From positions 1 to 52,460 of the forward strand of contig WRCX01000007.1 of the NCBI GenBank assembly GCA_009783705.1: a stretch of DNA of 52,460 nucleotides, written 5' to 3'. Source of the stretch: Candidatus Bathycorpusculum hydrogenotrophicum. GTDB lineage: Archaea > Thermoproteota > Bathyarchaeia > Bathyarchaeales > Bathycorpusculaceae. Positions 27,582 to 38,961 of this stretch are shown in pieces. The position numbers and the translations under genes are program-made. The notes beneath the pieces are model-generated. The model saw only the letters and a program-made list of their open reading frames with translations, was not told the origin of the DNA and searched no databases. Each line of letters begins with the position of its first letter. The first letter of the stretch is position 1.

Positions 27582-28877
27582 TTATGGCGTATAGCTTAGC
27601 ATCTCTATATCAGCCGCTTCGCCGTTGTCTGCATAGATGCCAACAGCGATTTGGTTTATACCGTTTGGATAGGTTTTGTCAAGGGAGAGAACCACATACC
27701 AGTATGGAACCAGTGCTACCGAGTTGTCTCGGGGGTGGGGGACAAAATCTATCGAAAAGGGCTCACCTTGGGAGTTAAAGCCGCTTATTTTTTCACCATC
27801 GATGATCCAGGTCAGGGTTTTGATATAGTTTCGGGCGGTGGCAACAGCTTCTTGCTGACTGATATTTAGATCAGTGCTAGCGATGGTGTAGAAGAAGTAG
27901 CCGTCTATGAGTGAGATTAAGACACGATTTTGGAAAACCATACGAAGACTCTTAGGACTAAAGTCTATGCCGTTCTCAGTATATATCCACATAAACTCAG
28001 CGATTTCACCTCTGAGACTGATTTGAAGTTTTAGGTTATCTGAGGTCACCTCTATATTCTGTGTGGTATTAACAGAATTCAAAAGACTGCTCATCTCATC
28101 TAGATAGGCATCTTTGGAGTAGGCCTTGTAGCCTTCTAGGGTGTTTTTGGCGGTCTGTAAAATACCTATGTTGTCTGCTTGGGTTGAGTAGAGTTGGGAG
28201 TCAAAACTCAGTCCAAGTTCATAGTGAGAGACATGGTTGTCACGGAAACGAAAAGTAGCATCAACACTGCCTTGGCCGCTGGTAAGGGAGTATTTGATGA
28301 TCTCCTCAATTACGCCTATGTCGGGGCGGGGCTGCACAGTGTTACTTAAGAGTGTAACTGTATATTTGGAAGTATCCAGCTGTACGACATTTTGTAACAG
28401 ATTGACGATTTTATTTGTGTCCGCACCCCAGGCGAGTAACTGCTGGTTTTGTGCTTTGAGCTTAGCGGTATCGGCTGAGAGCTGATTGACCATATTGAAT
28501 TGGAGCGTTGTAAAGGCCGCAAGCAGAATAATAACAATTAATAATACCGAAAAGATAACTCGCCAGCTAGAGGCTAATCTAAGGGGACGTTTAGGTTCGA
28601 TTTCAGGGGTTTCCTCCACACCCTTCATGGCGCTAACGGTAGCCTGACCAAAGGAGGAAAGTTTGTAGCGACCGTTTTCTACCTTGTAGATGAGCTCCCC
28701 TAGGTTTTCTAGATGGTAGGTCAAATTAGAGCTGGATACACCTATATTATCAGCTAACTCCATAAACGTCATGGATTTGTTGTTTAACATCCGCAGAATT
28801 TTACGGCGGACAGGATGCTTAAGTGACGTAAACATTATGGAGTAGATTTCTTCCTCAGAGCCATCCATACCCTGCAT
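27582..28877 (-). CDS. Membrane-anchored winged-helix regulator
   Basis: A 431-aa protein with an N-terminal ArsR-like winged helix (about 8-80: LKHPVRRKILRMLNNKSMTFMELADNIGVSSSNLTYHLENL), a single transmembrane helix (about 105-125), a short coiled coil and a large outside domain containing PepSY-like segments (ISQQEAVATARNYIKTLTW). The layout suggests a one-component sensor that reads an outside signal and binds DNA inside. The target is unknown. GAAGG precedes the ATG by about 8 nt. Confidence 0.88.
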   Translation of the reverse strand: MQGMDGSEEEIYSIMFTSLKHPVRRKILRMLNNKSMTFMELADNIGVSSSNLTYHLENLGELIYKVENGRYKLSSFGQATVSAMKGVEETPEIEPKRPLRLASSWRVIFSVLLIVIILLAAFTTLQFNMVNQLSADTAKLKAQNQQLLAWGADTNKIVNLLQNVVQLDTSKYTVTLLSNTVQPRPDIGVIEEIIKYSLTSGQGSVDATFRFRDNHVSHYELGLSFDSQLYSTQADNIGILQTAKNTLEGYKAYSKDAYLDEMSSLLNSVNTTQNIEVTSDNLKLQISLRGEIAEFMWIYTENGIDFSPKSLRMVFQNRVLISLIDGYFFYTIASTDLNISQQEAVATARNYIKTLTWIIDGEKISGFNSQGEPFSIDFVPHPRDNSVALVPYWYVVLSLDKTYPNGINQIAVGIYADNGEAADIEMLSYTP

Positions 28878-29149
28878 TATAGGAGCCTTCTAAGTATAAA
28901 AGTTCCGAAAAACTACCAGACAAATATATAGACAGATTAACCGATTTTTCATCCTAACACACTTCTAACCCAATAACAGCATAAACGGCGACTCATAACT
29001 CGTGAGGAACTCGAATGAAGCACCGCAATATCAGCCATACTTTTTGGAATAACACTAATCCTATACAAAAAAAGATACCGCAAAACGCATAACAAAAAAG
29101 TTTTTGAGGGTACTGTAAGGTCAACTGTAGGTCCAAAAGAAACAGGAAA

Positions 29150-29773
29150 TCAAGTTTCGTCGGTTTGTATCTCGTCAGTTTGTTCTTCTGGTAGAGATTT
29201 GGCGGCTTCTGCTGTCTGTTTCTCTGCTAAGAGCAACATCTCAATGAGTTTCTTTTGGTCTATCTCTGCGCGTGTTCGCCAGTCTAAAAACAGCTGGCCG
29301 CTTTCATCTTGTGTGAGGTAGCCATGTCGGATATAACGATCGAGGTTTAGACCCACTTTCCAGCCGGGCATCTTTTCGTTTAGTAATTTTTCGATGTCTT
29401 TGCGGTTTGCTTGGCCTTTTTTGCTGATAATATAGCTGATTGTGACAGCTAAACCTGCGAGATCATCTACACGCCAGCCCATTAGTTTATCTTTGGAGGC
29501 AACATCACGTAAAACTACAAAAAAGCGAGCCTTATCTAACTCCTCAATTGTTGGATTTTCGGGGGTTTTTTCTTCCTCAAAGACAATTTTAACCATCATA
29601 TCCATTGGCTTTAGGTAGTCGTCTAAGACGTCGAGAACCTTGGGGTAGTCACTACCTAGGGCTTTGTGTAACTCCCAGCCTTTCACGCCGGGTTTTGCAT
29701 GGCGTTTGTAGAAAAGCATCTGGACTGCTTTTTTGACTTTACCTGCATAGAGGCCTTTTTTTCTTGTACTCAT
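29150..29773 (-). CDS. Winged-helix SMC partner (kite/Nse1-Nse3-like)
   Basis: A 207-aa protein likely forming the third subunit of the SMC complex. I choose ATG 29773, which overlaps the kleisin-like stop (ATGA), over the mapped ATG 29794. Two winged-helix units can be traced: about 10-95 (LHKALGSDYPKVLDVLDDYL) and 105-180 (AVTISYIISKKGQANRKDI, then GYLTQDESGQLFLDWRTRAEID). The second resembles the end of Nse1/MAGE winged helices, where a hydrophobic turn and Gly precede a LxxR-E element. ScpB is the alternative kite. The family assignment is inference from pattern and operon. Confidence 0.7.
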   Translation of the reverse strand: MSTRKKGLYAGKVKKAVQMLFYKRHAKPGVKGWELHKALGSDYPKVLDVLDDYLKPMDMMVKIVFEEEKTPENPTIEELDKARFFVVLRDVASKDKLMGWRVDDLAGLAVTISYIISKKGQANRKDIEKLLNEKMPGWKVGLNLDRYIRHGYLTQDESGQLFLDWRTRAEIDQKKLIEMLLLAEKQTAEAAKSLPEEQTDEIQTDET

Positions 29774-30603
29774 GGTTGTTTGCCTTCTCGCCATTTTTGC
29801 CAGTCTTCATAAGATACCACAATAGGAACCGAGACGGCTTGTGTTGCCAAAGTTTCCTCTCTGGGGGTCTCGTAGGGTATCAGGGTTATGGTTTCTTCTA
29901 GGCGATCGATTTCTAGGGTGGCGTAGCCGTAGGTTACCAGAAAGCTTGTGAGAAAGGCGCGTTGGACGGTTTTTTCGTAGGTGTCAGCACCTATGAAGTC
30001 CCAGTAGTTAATTTTTCCATCGGCGCTTTTTTCTTTGACTTGATGTTTGAGTTCTTGCCAGCAGTCGTTGAGTTCTTCACTAAATTCCTTGTCGCTTAGG
30101 ACACGTTGTTTTATCATTTCTTCTTGGCTCACTGAACCGATTTCAACTGCGTTAACGTCTATGTTTTTCCAGCGTGCACCCAGAGACTCCAAGGTCTCCC
30201 AGTAGAGCAGGCCTTGGGATAGTGTTTGGAGGCTTAGCTGTTCGAACTCGACCAACGGCGTCCAGGCGGAGGAGAATACTTGGATCATGCCCTCTTTGCT
30301 TGTTTGGCGGATTTTTTCCTCCAAAATAAAGGGGTCAGTATAGAGTGAGGTGGAGCGTTGTTTGACCCATTCGCTTTGGATTTTGATAACTGAGGCGAGG
30401 TGATGAAGTGCTTCGGCGTCAAGGCGGAGTTCGTCGGGGTGGTTCCAGTGGGGGAAGTATTGTTTGACTATGGCAATTATGTCATCAACATTTAGGGTGA
30501 AGGGGTCAACTTGATGGTTTTCTATGGCGATACACATTTCGATGATGTATTCAAGGCGTTCTTTGCCTAGTTTTTTGTCGGGGATATTGATATTGGTGCT
30601 CAT
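29770..30603 (-). CDS. Kleisin-like (ScpA-type) protein
   Basis: A 277-aa protein with the ScpA pattern: an N-terminal helical domain (about 14-85: IEMCIAIENHQVDPFTLNV, DDIIAIVKQYF, LRLDAEALHHLASVIKIQS) that in kleisins binds the SMC neck, an acidic variable middle, and a C-terminal winged-helix part (TVQRAFLTSFLVTYGYATLEIDR) that would bind the SMC cap. The start overlaps the SMC stop by 4 bp and the end overlaps the kite-like gene. Not an obvious close ScpA; recognition rests on pattern and position. Confidence 0.75.
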   Translation of the reverse strand: MSTNINIPDKKLGKERLEYIIEMCIAIENHQVDPFTLNVDDIIAIVKQYFPHWNHPDELRLDAEALHHLASVIKIQSEWVKQRSTSLYTDPFILEEKIRQTSKEGMIQVFSSAWTPLVEFEQLSLQTLSQGLLYWETLESLGARWKNIDVNAVEIGSVSQEEMIKQRVLSDKEFSEELNDCWQELKHQVKEKSADGKINYWDFIGADTYEKTVQRAFLTSFLVTYGYATLEIDRLEETITLIPYETPREETLATQAVSVPIVVSYEDWQKWREGKQP

Positions 30604-32519
30604 TTGATAACTTCTCGCACTAGAGAGTTTCCTTCGAGGTTTTGCACAGTTATGACGTGGGCATTTTGTTGGGCAAAGGTGATTTGGCTGGGTGTGATGA
30701 TAACATATTGGGATGCGGCGTCTTTTATCATGGCGACTAGGACTTTGGCTATCATTTCACGGTTTTTGGGGTCCATGTGGATGTCGTATTCGTCAACTGC
30801 ACGAAAAGGTGAGCGGACGTGATGTTGGAGAGCAAGTAGAAAACCCATGGTGGCGGTTGTGCGTTCACCGCCGCTTTGTGTGTAGGCATTGAGTGTGACG
30901 GGTTTGCTACCTTTGAAGCCAACATAGATGTCTAAGCCGGCGGTTGTGATGTCTTGGGGGTTTGAGAGTTGAACCTCTCCTGTTGCTAGGGTTTGGTTCA
31001 TGATGCGTTGATATTCCAAGTTGACACGACTTAGTAACTGCTCAATAACAGTGCGCCATGCATTCATACGGATTTGGACTTCTTCGAGTGTTTTTTCGCG
31101 CTTTTCAGCAACTAGTTGGGCTTTTTCTTTGAGTTCAAAGTAGAGCTTAGAGTAGGATTCGTATTGGCGTTCGATTTCATCAGATATATTGGAAAGGGCA
31201 ACTAGATGACCAGCAGTTAGACCCAATTCTTCTTGGATTTGAGCGGCGGATTTAGTTACAGCAATGCGTTCACCGGATTGTTGGGCATTTGTGAGAGCAA
31301 CATTGAGGGTTTCTTGGGCTTCTTTTAGGGATTTTTCAATGGTTTCCTGTTCTTTTAGAGCACGATCGTGTTTGAATTCTAAGAGACTCGAAGTAACGCG
31401 TTTATCAAGTGTTGCAGCGGTGAGTTTGTTTGTGGATTCTTCGAGGCGTTGCACCACGGCTTGGTTGGCAATGATTTGTTTGGTAGCTTGCTCTATTTGC
31501 TGTTGCGAGTGCTCTAGTTTTTCTCGGAGGTTGTTGGGATGCAACAATTTGAATTTGCTGATATCTATAATGGATTGGAGGTACTCCGCTTCAGAGAGCA
31601 GGGGTTCTATGATGGCGAACTGAGATTGATTTTGGGCAATTTGGCGTTCTAAGCTTAGTCGTTCCTCAAACATGAGTTTGATTTCCTCTTTGAGGTTATG
31701 TTGCTCGACGCGTTGTCCATCTAGTTCGCCAAGTAGGCTTTGGCGTTCTTCATCGATTTTGCCCAGCGCCTGCTGAGTGCGGCTAAAATTAGCCTGTAAG
31801 CCTTTTAGTATGTCTTCTCGGCGTTCAACCTCTGCCCAAACTAATTCGCGGTCCAAAAACCGTCTTTTTAGTTGAAGCTGTTTTTTCTCTTGGAATTTTT
31901 CGTATTGTTCGCGCCAATAATTGAGGGTTTGCTCAGCTTGCTCAAGGAGTTTACCTACTGATTCCTCTTGGGTTAGAATACGACTAAGTTTGGTTTTAGC
32001 GGCAACTACGTTTTCGCGAAAAGGCTCAAGGCCCACGGCTTCTTCGACCATACGAAGTTTGTCTATGTTGCTTAGCACACTAAACTGCTCAACCATATTT
32101 TGGTGCATAATGATAAGCATGTTGTCTGGGTCTACTCCGAATTTACCTAAAAGTCGTGCTACGTCTTGTTTTGAGGCGGCATGGTTTTCGAGTTCGAACC
32201 AGTATTTGCCGTCTTGGCGCAGAATACGGGTTAGAAACAGTTGGTCTTTGTTGAATTTGGGTTCGGGTCGACGGTTATTTTGTTTTGTGTTATCCAATAT
32301 TAGGGTGACGCGAGCTTGATCTTGGCCCCAGCGAATGAGATCGCTGAGTTTACGGCTACGTTCTGTGCTGGTCTGGCCTAAACCTACGCTTATGGCAAGT
32401 AACAAAGAAGATTTGCCTGCGCCATTGGGACCACCAATTATGTTAACGCCCTGCTTGAAGGGTACGCGGGCATATTCGTAGCTCATAAAATTTTCAACGA
32501 TAAGTTCTTGAATTAACAC
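30600..32519 (-). CDS. Compact SMC ATPase, Smc5/6-like head
   Basis: A 639-aa SMC-type ATPase, about half the usual SMC length. N-terminal head: ENFMSYEYARVPF then Walker A GPNGAGKS (30-37), Q-loop region IIMHQNMVEQF (137-146). Coiled coils about 175-300 and 335-500 are separated by only about 35 residues, with no room for a canonical hinge and no CxxC zinc hook. C-terminal head: signature QSGGER (548-553), Walker B FRAVDE (572-577) with DEYDIHMDPKNRE, and QYVIITPSQI. The last three match the Smc5/Smc6 pattern better than bacterial SMC or Rad50. GTG start, GAGG 8 nt upstream; TATA-like TTTTAATAC at 32563-32571. Confidence 0.9.
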   Translation of the reverse strand: MLIQELIVENFMSYEYARVPFKQGVNIIGGPNGAGKSSLLLAISVGLGQTSTERSRKLSDLIRWGQDQARVTLILDNTKQNNRRPEPKFNKDQLFLTRILRQDGKYWFELENHAASKQDVARLLGKFGVDPDNMLIIMHQNMVEQFSVLSNIDKLRMVEEAVGLEPFRENVVAAKTKLSRILTQEESVGKLLEQAEQTLNYWREQYEKFQEKKQLQLKRRFLDRELVWAEVERREDILKGLQANFSRTQQALGKIDEERQSLLGELDGQRVEQHNLKEEIKLMFEERLSLERQIAQNQSQFAIIEPLLSEAEYLQSIIDISKFKLLHPNNLREKLEHSQQQIEQATKQIIANQAVVQRLEESTNKLTAATLDKRVTSSLLEFKHDRALKEQETIEKSLKEAQETLNVALTNAQQSGERIAVTKSAAQIQEELGLTAGHLVALSNISDEIERQYESYSKLYFELKEKAQLVAEKREKTLEEVQIRMNAWRTVIEQLLSRVNLEYQRIMNQTLATGEVQLSNPQDITTAGLDIYVGFKGSKPVTLNAYTQSGGERTTATMGFLLALQHHVRSPFRAVDEYDIHMDPKNREMIAKVLVAMIKDAASQYVIITPSQITFAQQNAHVITVQNLEGNSLVREVIK

Positions 32520-32790
32520 TAATATGTCCTCGATCTTGAACTCGAACTATGGGAAAAGCGTTGTATTAAAACAATTTGATATCTACATGCAAAAATAACA
32601 ATCCGTAAAAGAAACGTGAATCGTTTAAATCACCTATGTTAAGAAACAATTAACAGATAGGCTGTTTAGTCTGCCGCTTAATCAGCAACTCACAACGCGC
32701 TTTTGTTTGTGTGTTGAGGGATTTTTCTGTAAATAAGTAGGATTTTTAAGCTAAAAGCTTTTATTCTTCTACAATGGGGAAGTAGGCTTC

Positions 32791-33039
32791 ATGAAGTTCG
32801 CTGAAATTGCCATTTTACTTAGAGAGATAGTGGACAGATGTCCGGGATTAGATGGAAACACTATCACATTGATTCCTCAAAAAGCAATGTACCCAGCATA
32901 TCAAGGGTATCACATTAACATAAAGGGAAACGTATCCAAAGAATGTTTAGGCGGACTGAGGAAAATCGTTGAAGGCCACGATTTAGCTATGCAGATTAAA
33001 GCAGATTGTGTAGTAGTCTACGAAACCCGACCGATCTAA
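32791..33039 (+). CDS. Hypothetical small protein
   Basis: I do not recognise it. The 82-aa product is mixed alpha/beta (CPGLDGNTITLIPQKAMYPAYQGYHINIKG), soluble and without motifs. A GGGAAGTAGG purine run lies just upstream of the ATG and TTTTTAAGC near 32740 may be its TATA box. It is divergent from the SMC operon, with about 270 bp of AT-rich sequence between. Codon use looks normal, so I consider it a real gene. Confidence 0.65.
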   Translation: MKFAEIAILLREIVDRCPGLDGNTITLIPQKAMYPAYQGYHINIKGNVSKECLGGLRKIVEGHDLAMQIKADCVVVYETRPI

Positions 33040-33206
33040 TCATCCAAAAAACAAACCCGCTTTGAACGGGCTTAAACCCATTTATCAGATACGTTGGAAA
33101 CATTTTGAACACACTAGAACAGCAGCATATTTAACAGCAGACAACAGTAAAATCTCAAAATAGGCACCGCCAATTCAGTACAGTATGTTGGACAGCAAAT
33201 ATCAGT

Positions 33207-33217
33207 AATGGCGGTTA
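33207..33217. repeat. Left 11-bp target duplication
   Basis: AATGGCGGTTA immediately left of the insertion sequence, repeated exactly at 34250-34260. The rejoined target contains the perfect palindrome GCGGTTAACCGC, so insertion occurred in a palindromic site. Confidence 0.85.
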
Positions 33218-34249
33218 ACTATCGTATCCTGAAATTATTTCGCTAGTTTCACTTATGTAAGTTGTATGGTAAAGTTAGCAAGTCAACGTAAGCTTAAGTG
33301 GTGTTTAGTTCACTTTAAAGCCGGTGAGCTGACAAGTAATTGGACTGCTAAATATCTGGGTGTTTCTCAGAGAAGATTTCAACAGATATACAAAGAATAC
33401 CAAATAACAGGAAAAATACCCTCCATCGGATTAAATGTTGGAAGACCTAAAAAAGAAGTACCTCAACAATGGAAAAGTCTAATCAAAGAACAGTATGAAA
33501 AAACACACTGCGGCGCACTTTATTTAGAGAAAAAGCTAATCACAAAGCATGGTGTACATATTTCTCATAATATAATTCATCAGGTTTTGCTAGAATTGGT
33601 TACGCTGATCACGAAGTATCAAAGCAGAGGCGAAGAAAACCTTGGATACACTATGAGCGAACTCATTCGCTGTCTTTGGTGCATACGGATTATCATTATT
33701 GCAAAGATGGGCGGTATCTTTGTGCTGTGCTAGATGATGCTTCTAGAAAAGTTTTGGCGGCAGGTGAGTTTGATCATAAGACCACTCTAAATGTGCTTAG
33801 CGTTTTGGTGCAGGCGTGTAGTGTATGTGGGCCCTATCACCCTATTTTGGCGGTGGTTACGGATCATGGGTCAGAGTTTTATGCTAATAAGCGTGATGCG
33901 AGAGGTTTTGCTGAGCATGTGTATGAGCAGTTTCTTAAAGAGCGAGGTATCGAGCATGTTTTGTGTGGGGTTAATCATCCGCAGACTAATGGGAGGATTG
34001 TGAAGTTTTATGATCTCTACATTAGGCATCGCGGTCGGTTTGTAAACTTGGAGGATAGGCTTTTGTGGTATAATGAGGAGAAGCCTTATGGTGCGTTTAA
34101 TTTGGGGATTGCGGAGACGTCAAGTCAAGCTTTTATCCGCATGATGCGTCCTGAGGTCTGGTTAGGGCTAGCCGCAAAGATGTTTAACTGGTGAATGACA
34201 TGAAATCAGAAACAAATCTTCGGGCGAAATAATTTCAGGATACGATAGT
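33218..34249 (+). mobile_element. 1032-bp insertion sequence with perfect 26-bp ends
   Basis: Terminal inverted repeats at 33218-33243 and 34224-34249 are identical over 26 bp (they begin ACTATCGTATCCTG) and are flanked by an exact 11-bp duplication. The only gene is a DDE transposase with an integrase core, broken by a frameshift. Perfect ends and duplication show a recent insertion. The family looks like the IS481/IS3-type rve group; the 11-bp duplication is not diagnostic by itself. It sits just downstream of nusA. Confidence 0.9.
33266..34194 (+). pseudogene. Frameshifted DDE transposase (rve core)
   Basis: Two frames make one protein. Residues from 33266 give an N-terminal HTH (LTSNWTAKYLGVSQRRFQQIYKEY); the frame breaks at 33593-33596, where one base is missing, and the correct reading resumes as IGYADHEVSKQRRRKPWIHYERTH and on into 33676-34194. 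The core has Asp in VHTDYHY and Asp in VVTDHGSEF. The expected catalytic Glu in HPQTNGRIEKF is Val (HPQTNGRIVKF). So there are two lesions, and the enzyme is almost certainly inactive. Confidence 0.88.
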
Positions 34250-34260
34250 AATGGCGGTTA
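34250..34260. repeat. Right 11-bp target duplication
   Basis: Exact copy of the 11 bp at 33207-33217, directly after the right end of the insertion sequence; continues into ACCGC to complete the target palindrome. Confidence 0.85.
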
Positions 34261-34366
34261 ACCGCTATCGTCAAATATTTAAAAATTATAAGTGCATACA
34301 GGCTTATCACTATGAATTTATTCAGCGACGTTTCGTCACCTAGCTAGCCGGGTTTGCGGTCTAGAC

Positions 34367-34804
34367 TTAGGTGATGCTTACGTTCTGAATATCAAAGTAC
34401 CGTTTCGCTAAAAAGCGTAGACGTTCAGCATTTTTGCCGTTTTTACCTATTGCGACGCCCTTATCTTTAGGGTTGACTGTGATAACTGCCATCTTTTTGC
34501 CGTCGGTGCGTTCACTGACGCGGATTTCGCGAACTGTTGCAGGTTTTAAGGCGTTTTTCATAAATGTTACGGGGTCTTCACTGTATTCGATGATTTCGTG
34601 TTTTTTGCCGGTCATGCGTTCAAGGGTGTGGATGTTGCGTCCGCCTTTGCCGATGGCAACGCCCACTTGACCTTGGTTGACAATAAAGATCGCGCGTTCT
34701 TGTTCTTCATCTATGATGCAGTCTTTAACACTAGCGCCGCTGATGCTTTCAAAGAGAGCAATGTATCGCATTTCGTCGCAGGTGATTTTTATGCCAGTTG
34801 TGAT
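34367..34804 (-). CDS. nusA: Archaeal NusA-like KH-domain protein, probable AUC start
   Basis: RNA-binding transcription factor made of two KH domains (VGVAIGKGGRNIHTLE and KGVAIGKNGKNAERL), the archaeal NusA form without the S1 or RNAP-binding domain. ATG at 34771 gives 134 aa, but the family N-terminus continues upstream in frame (KITCDE before MRYIALFE) and there is no ribosome site near that ATG. A GGAGG at 34812-34816 is followed after 7 nt by ATC at 34802-34804; no ATG, GTG, TTG or CTG lies between. I annotate 145 aa. Last gene of the RNA polymerase operon. Confidence 0.88.
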   Translation of the reverse strand: MTTGIKITCDEMRYIALFESISGASVKDCIIDEEQERAIFIVNQGQVGVAIGKGGRNIHTLERMTGKKHEIIEYSEDPVTFMKNALKPATVREIRVSERTDGKKMAVITVNPKDKGVAIGKNGKNAERLRFLAKRYFDIQNVSIT

Positions 34805-34824
34805 TTTTTTTCCTCCAATTTAGT

Positions 34825-35123
34825 TTATTGTTCGATTAGTTTGAGAATATCGCTGTCCCCTGTTTCACGAATGCTTAGCGCAGAGATAATGAAGAGCTTC
34901 TTACATACTTCAGCGAGATCCATTGAGCCACCTTTGTAGGTTATCACGGGAACTTTAGAGATTTCTCCATAGTATTCGATCTGTTCTTTTATGTCTTTTG
35001 GACAGTTTGCGGCTAAAACAATCATTTTTGCTTTGCCGGTTTTGGCGTTTTGCAATGCCGTGTTAGATCCAAAGGATACCTTACCGGTTTTCACTGCTGA
35101 CGCTAATGCTTTATCTATGTCTA

Positions 35124-35127
<4 letters not shown>
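34825..35127 (-). CDS. rpl30e: Ribosomal protein L30e
   Basis: A 100-aa L7Ae/L30e-fold ribosomal protein with TGKVSFGSNTALQNAKTGKAK and MIVLAANCPKDIKEQIEYY. Its ATG overlaps the rpoA stop (ATGA), and GGAGG lies 12 nt upstream within rpoA. The rpoA-rpl30e-nusA order is the usual archaeal arrangement. Confidence 0.96.
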
Positions 35128-38960
<3,833 letters not shown>

Positions 38961-38961
38961 G

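Noticed and set aside
28878-29149. Short frame reading ISAILFGITLILYKKRYRK near 29030
   Set aside because: Resembles a C-terminal membrane anchor, but there is no start or upstream coding sequence; too short to call even a remnant.
33593-33600. Programmed frameshift in the transposase
   Set aside because: No slippery heptamer such as A-AAA-AAG is present at the junction, and a second inactivating change (Glu to Val) favours simple decay.
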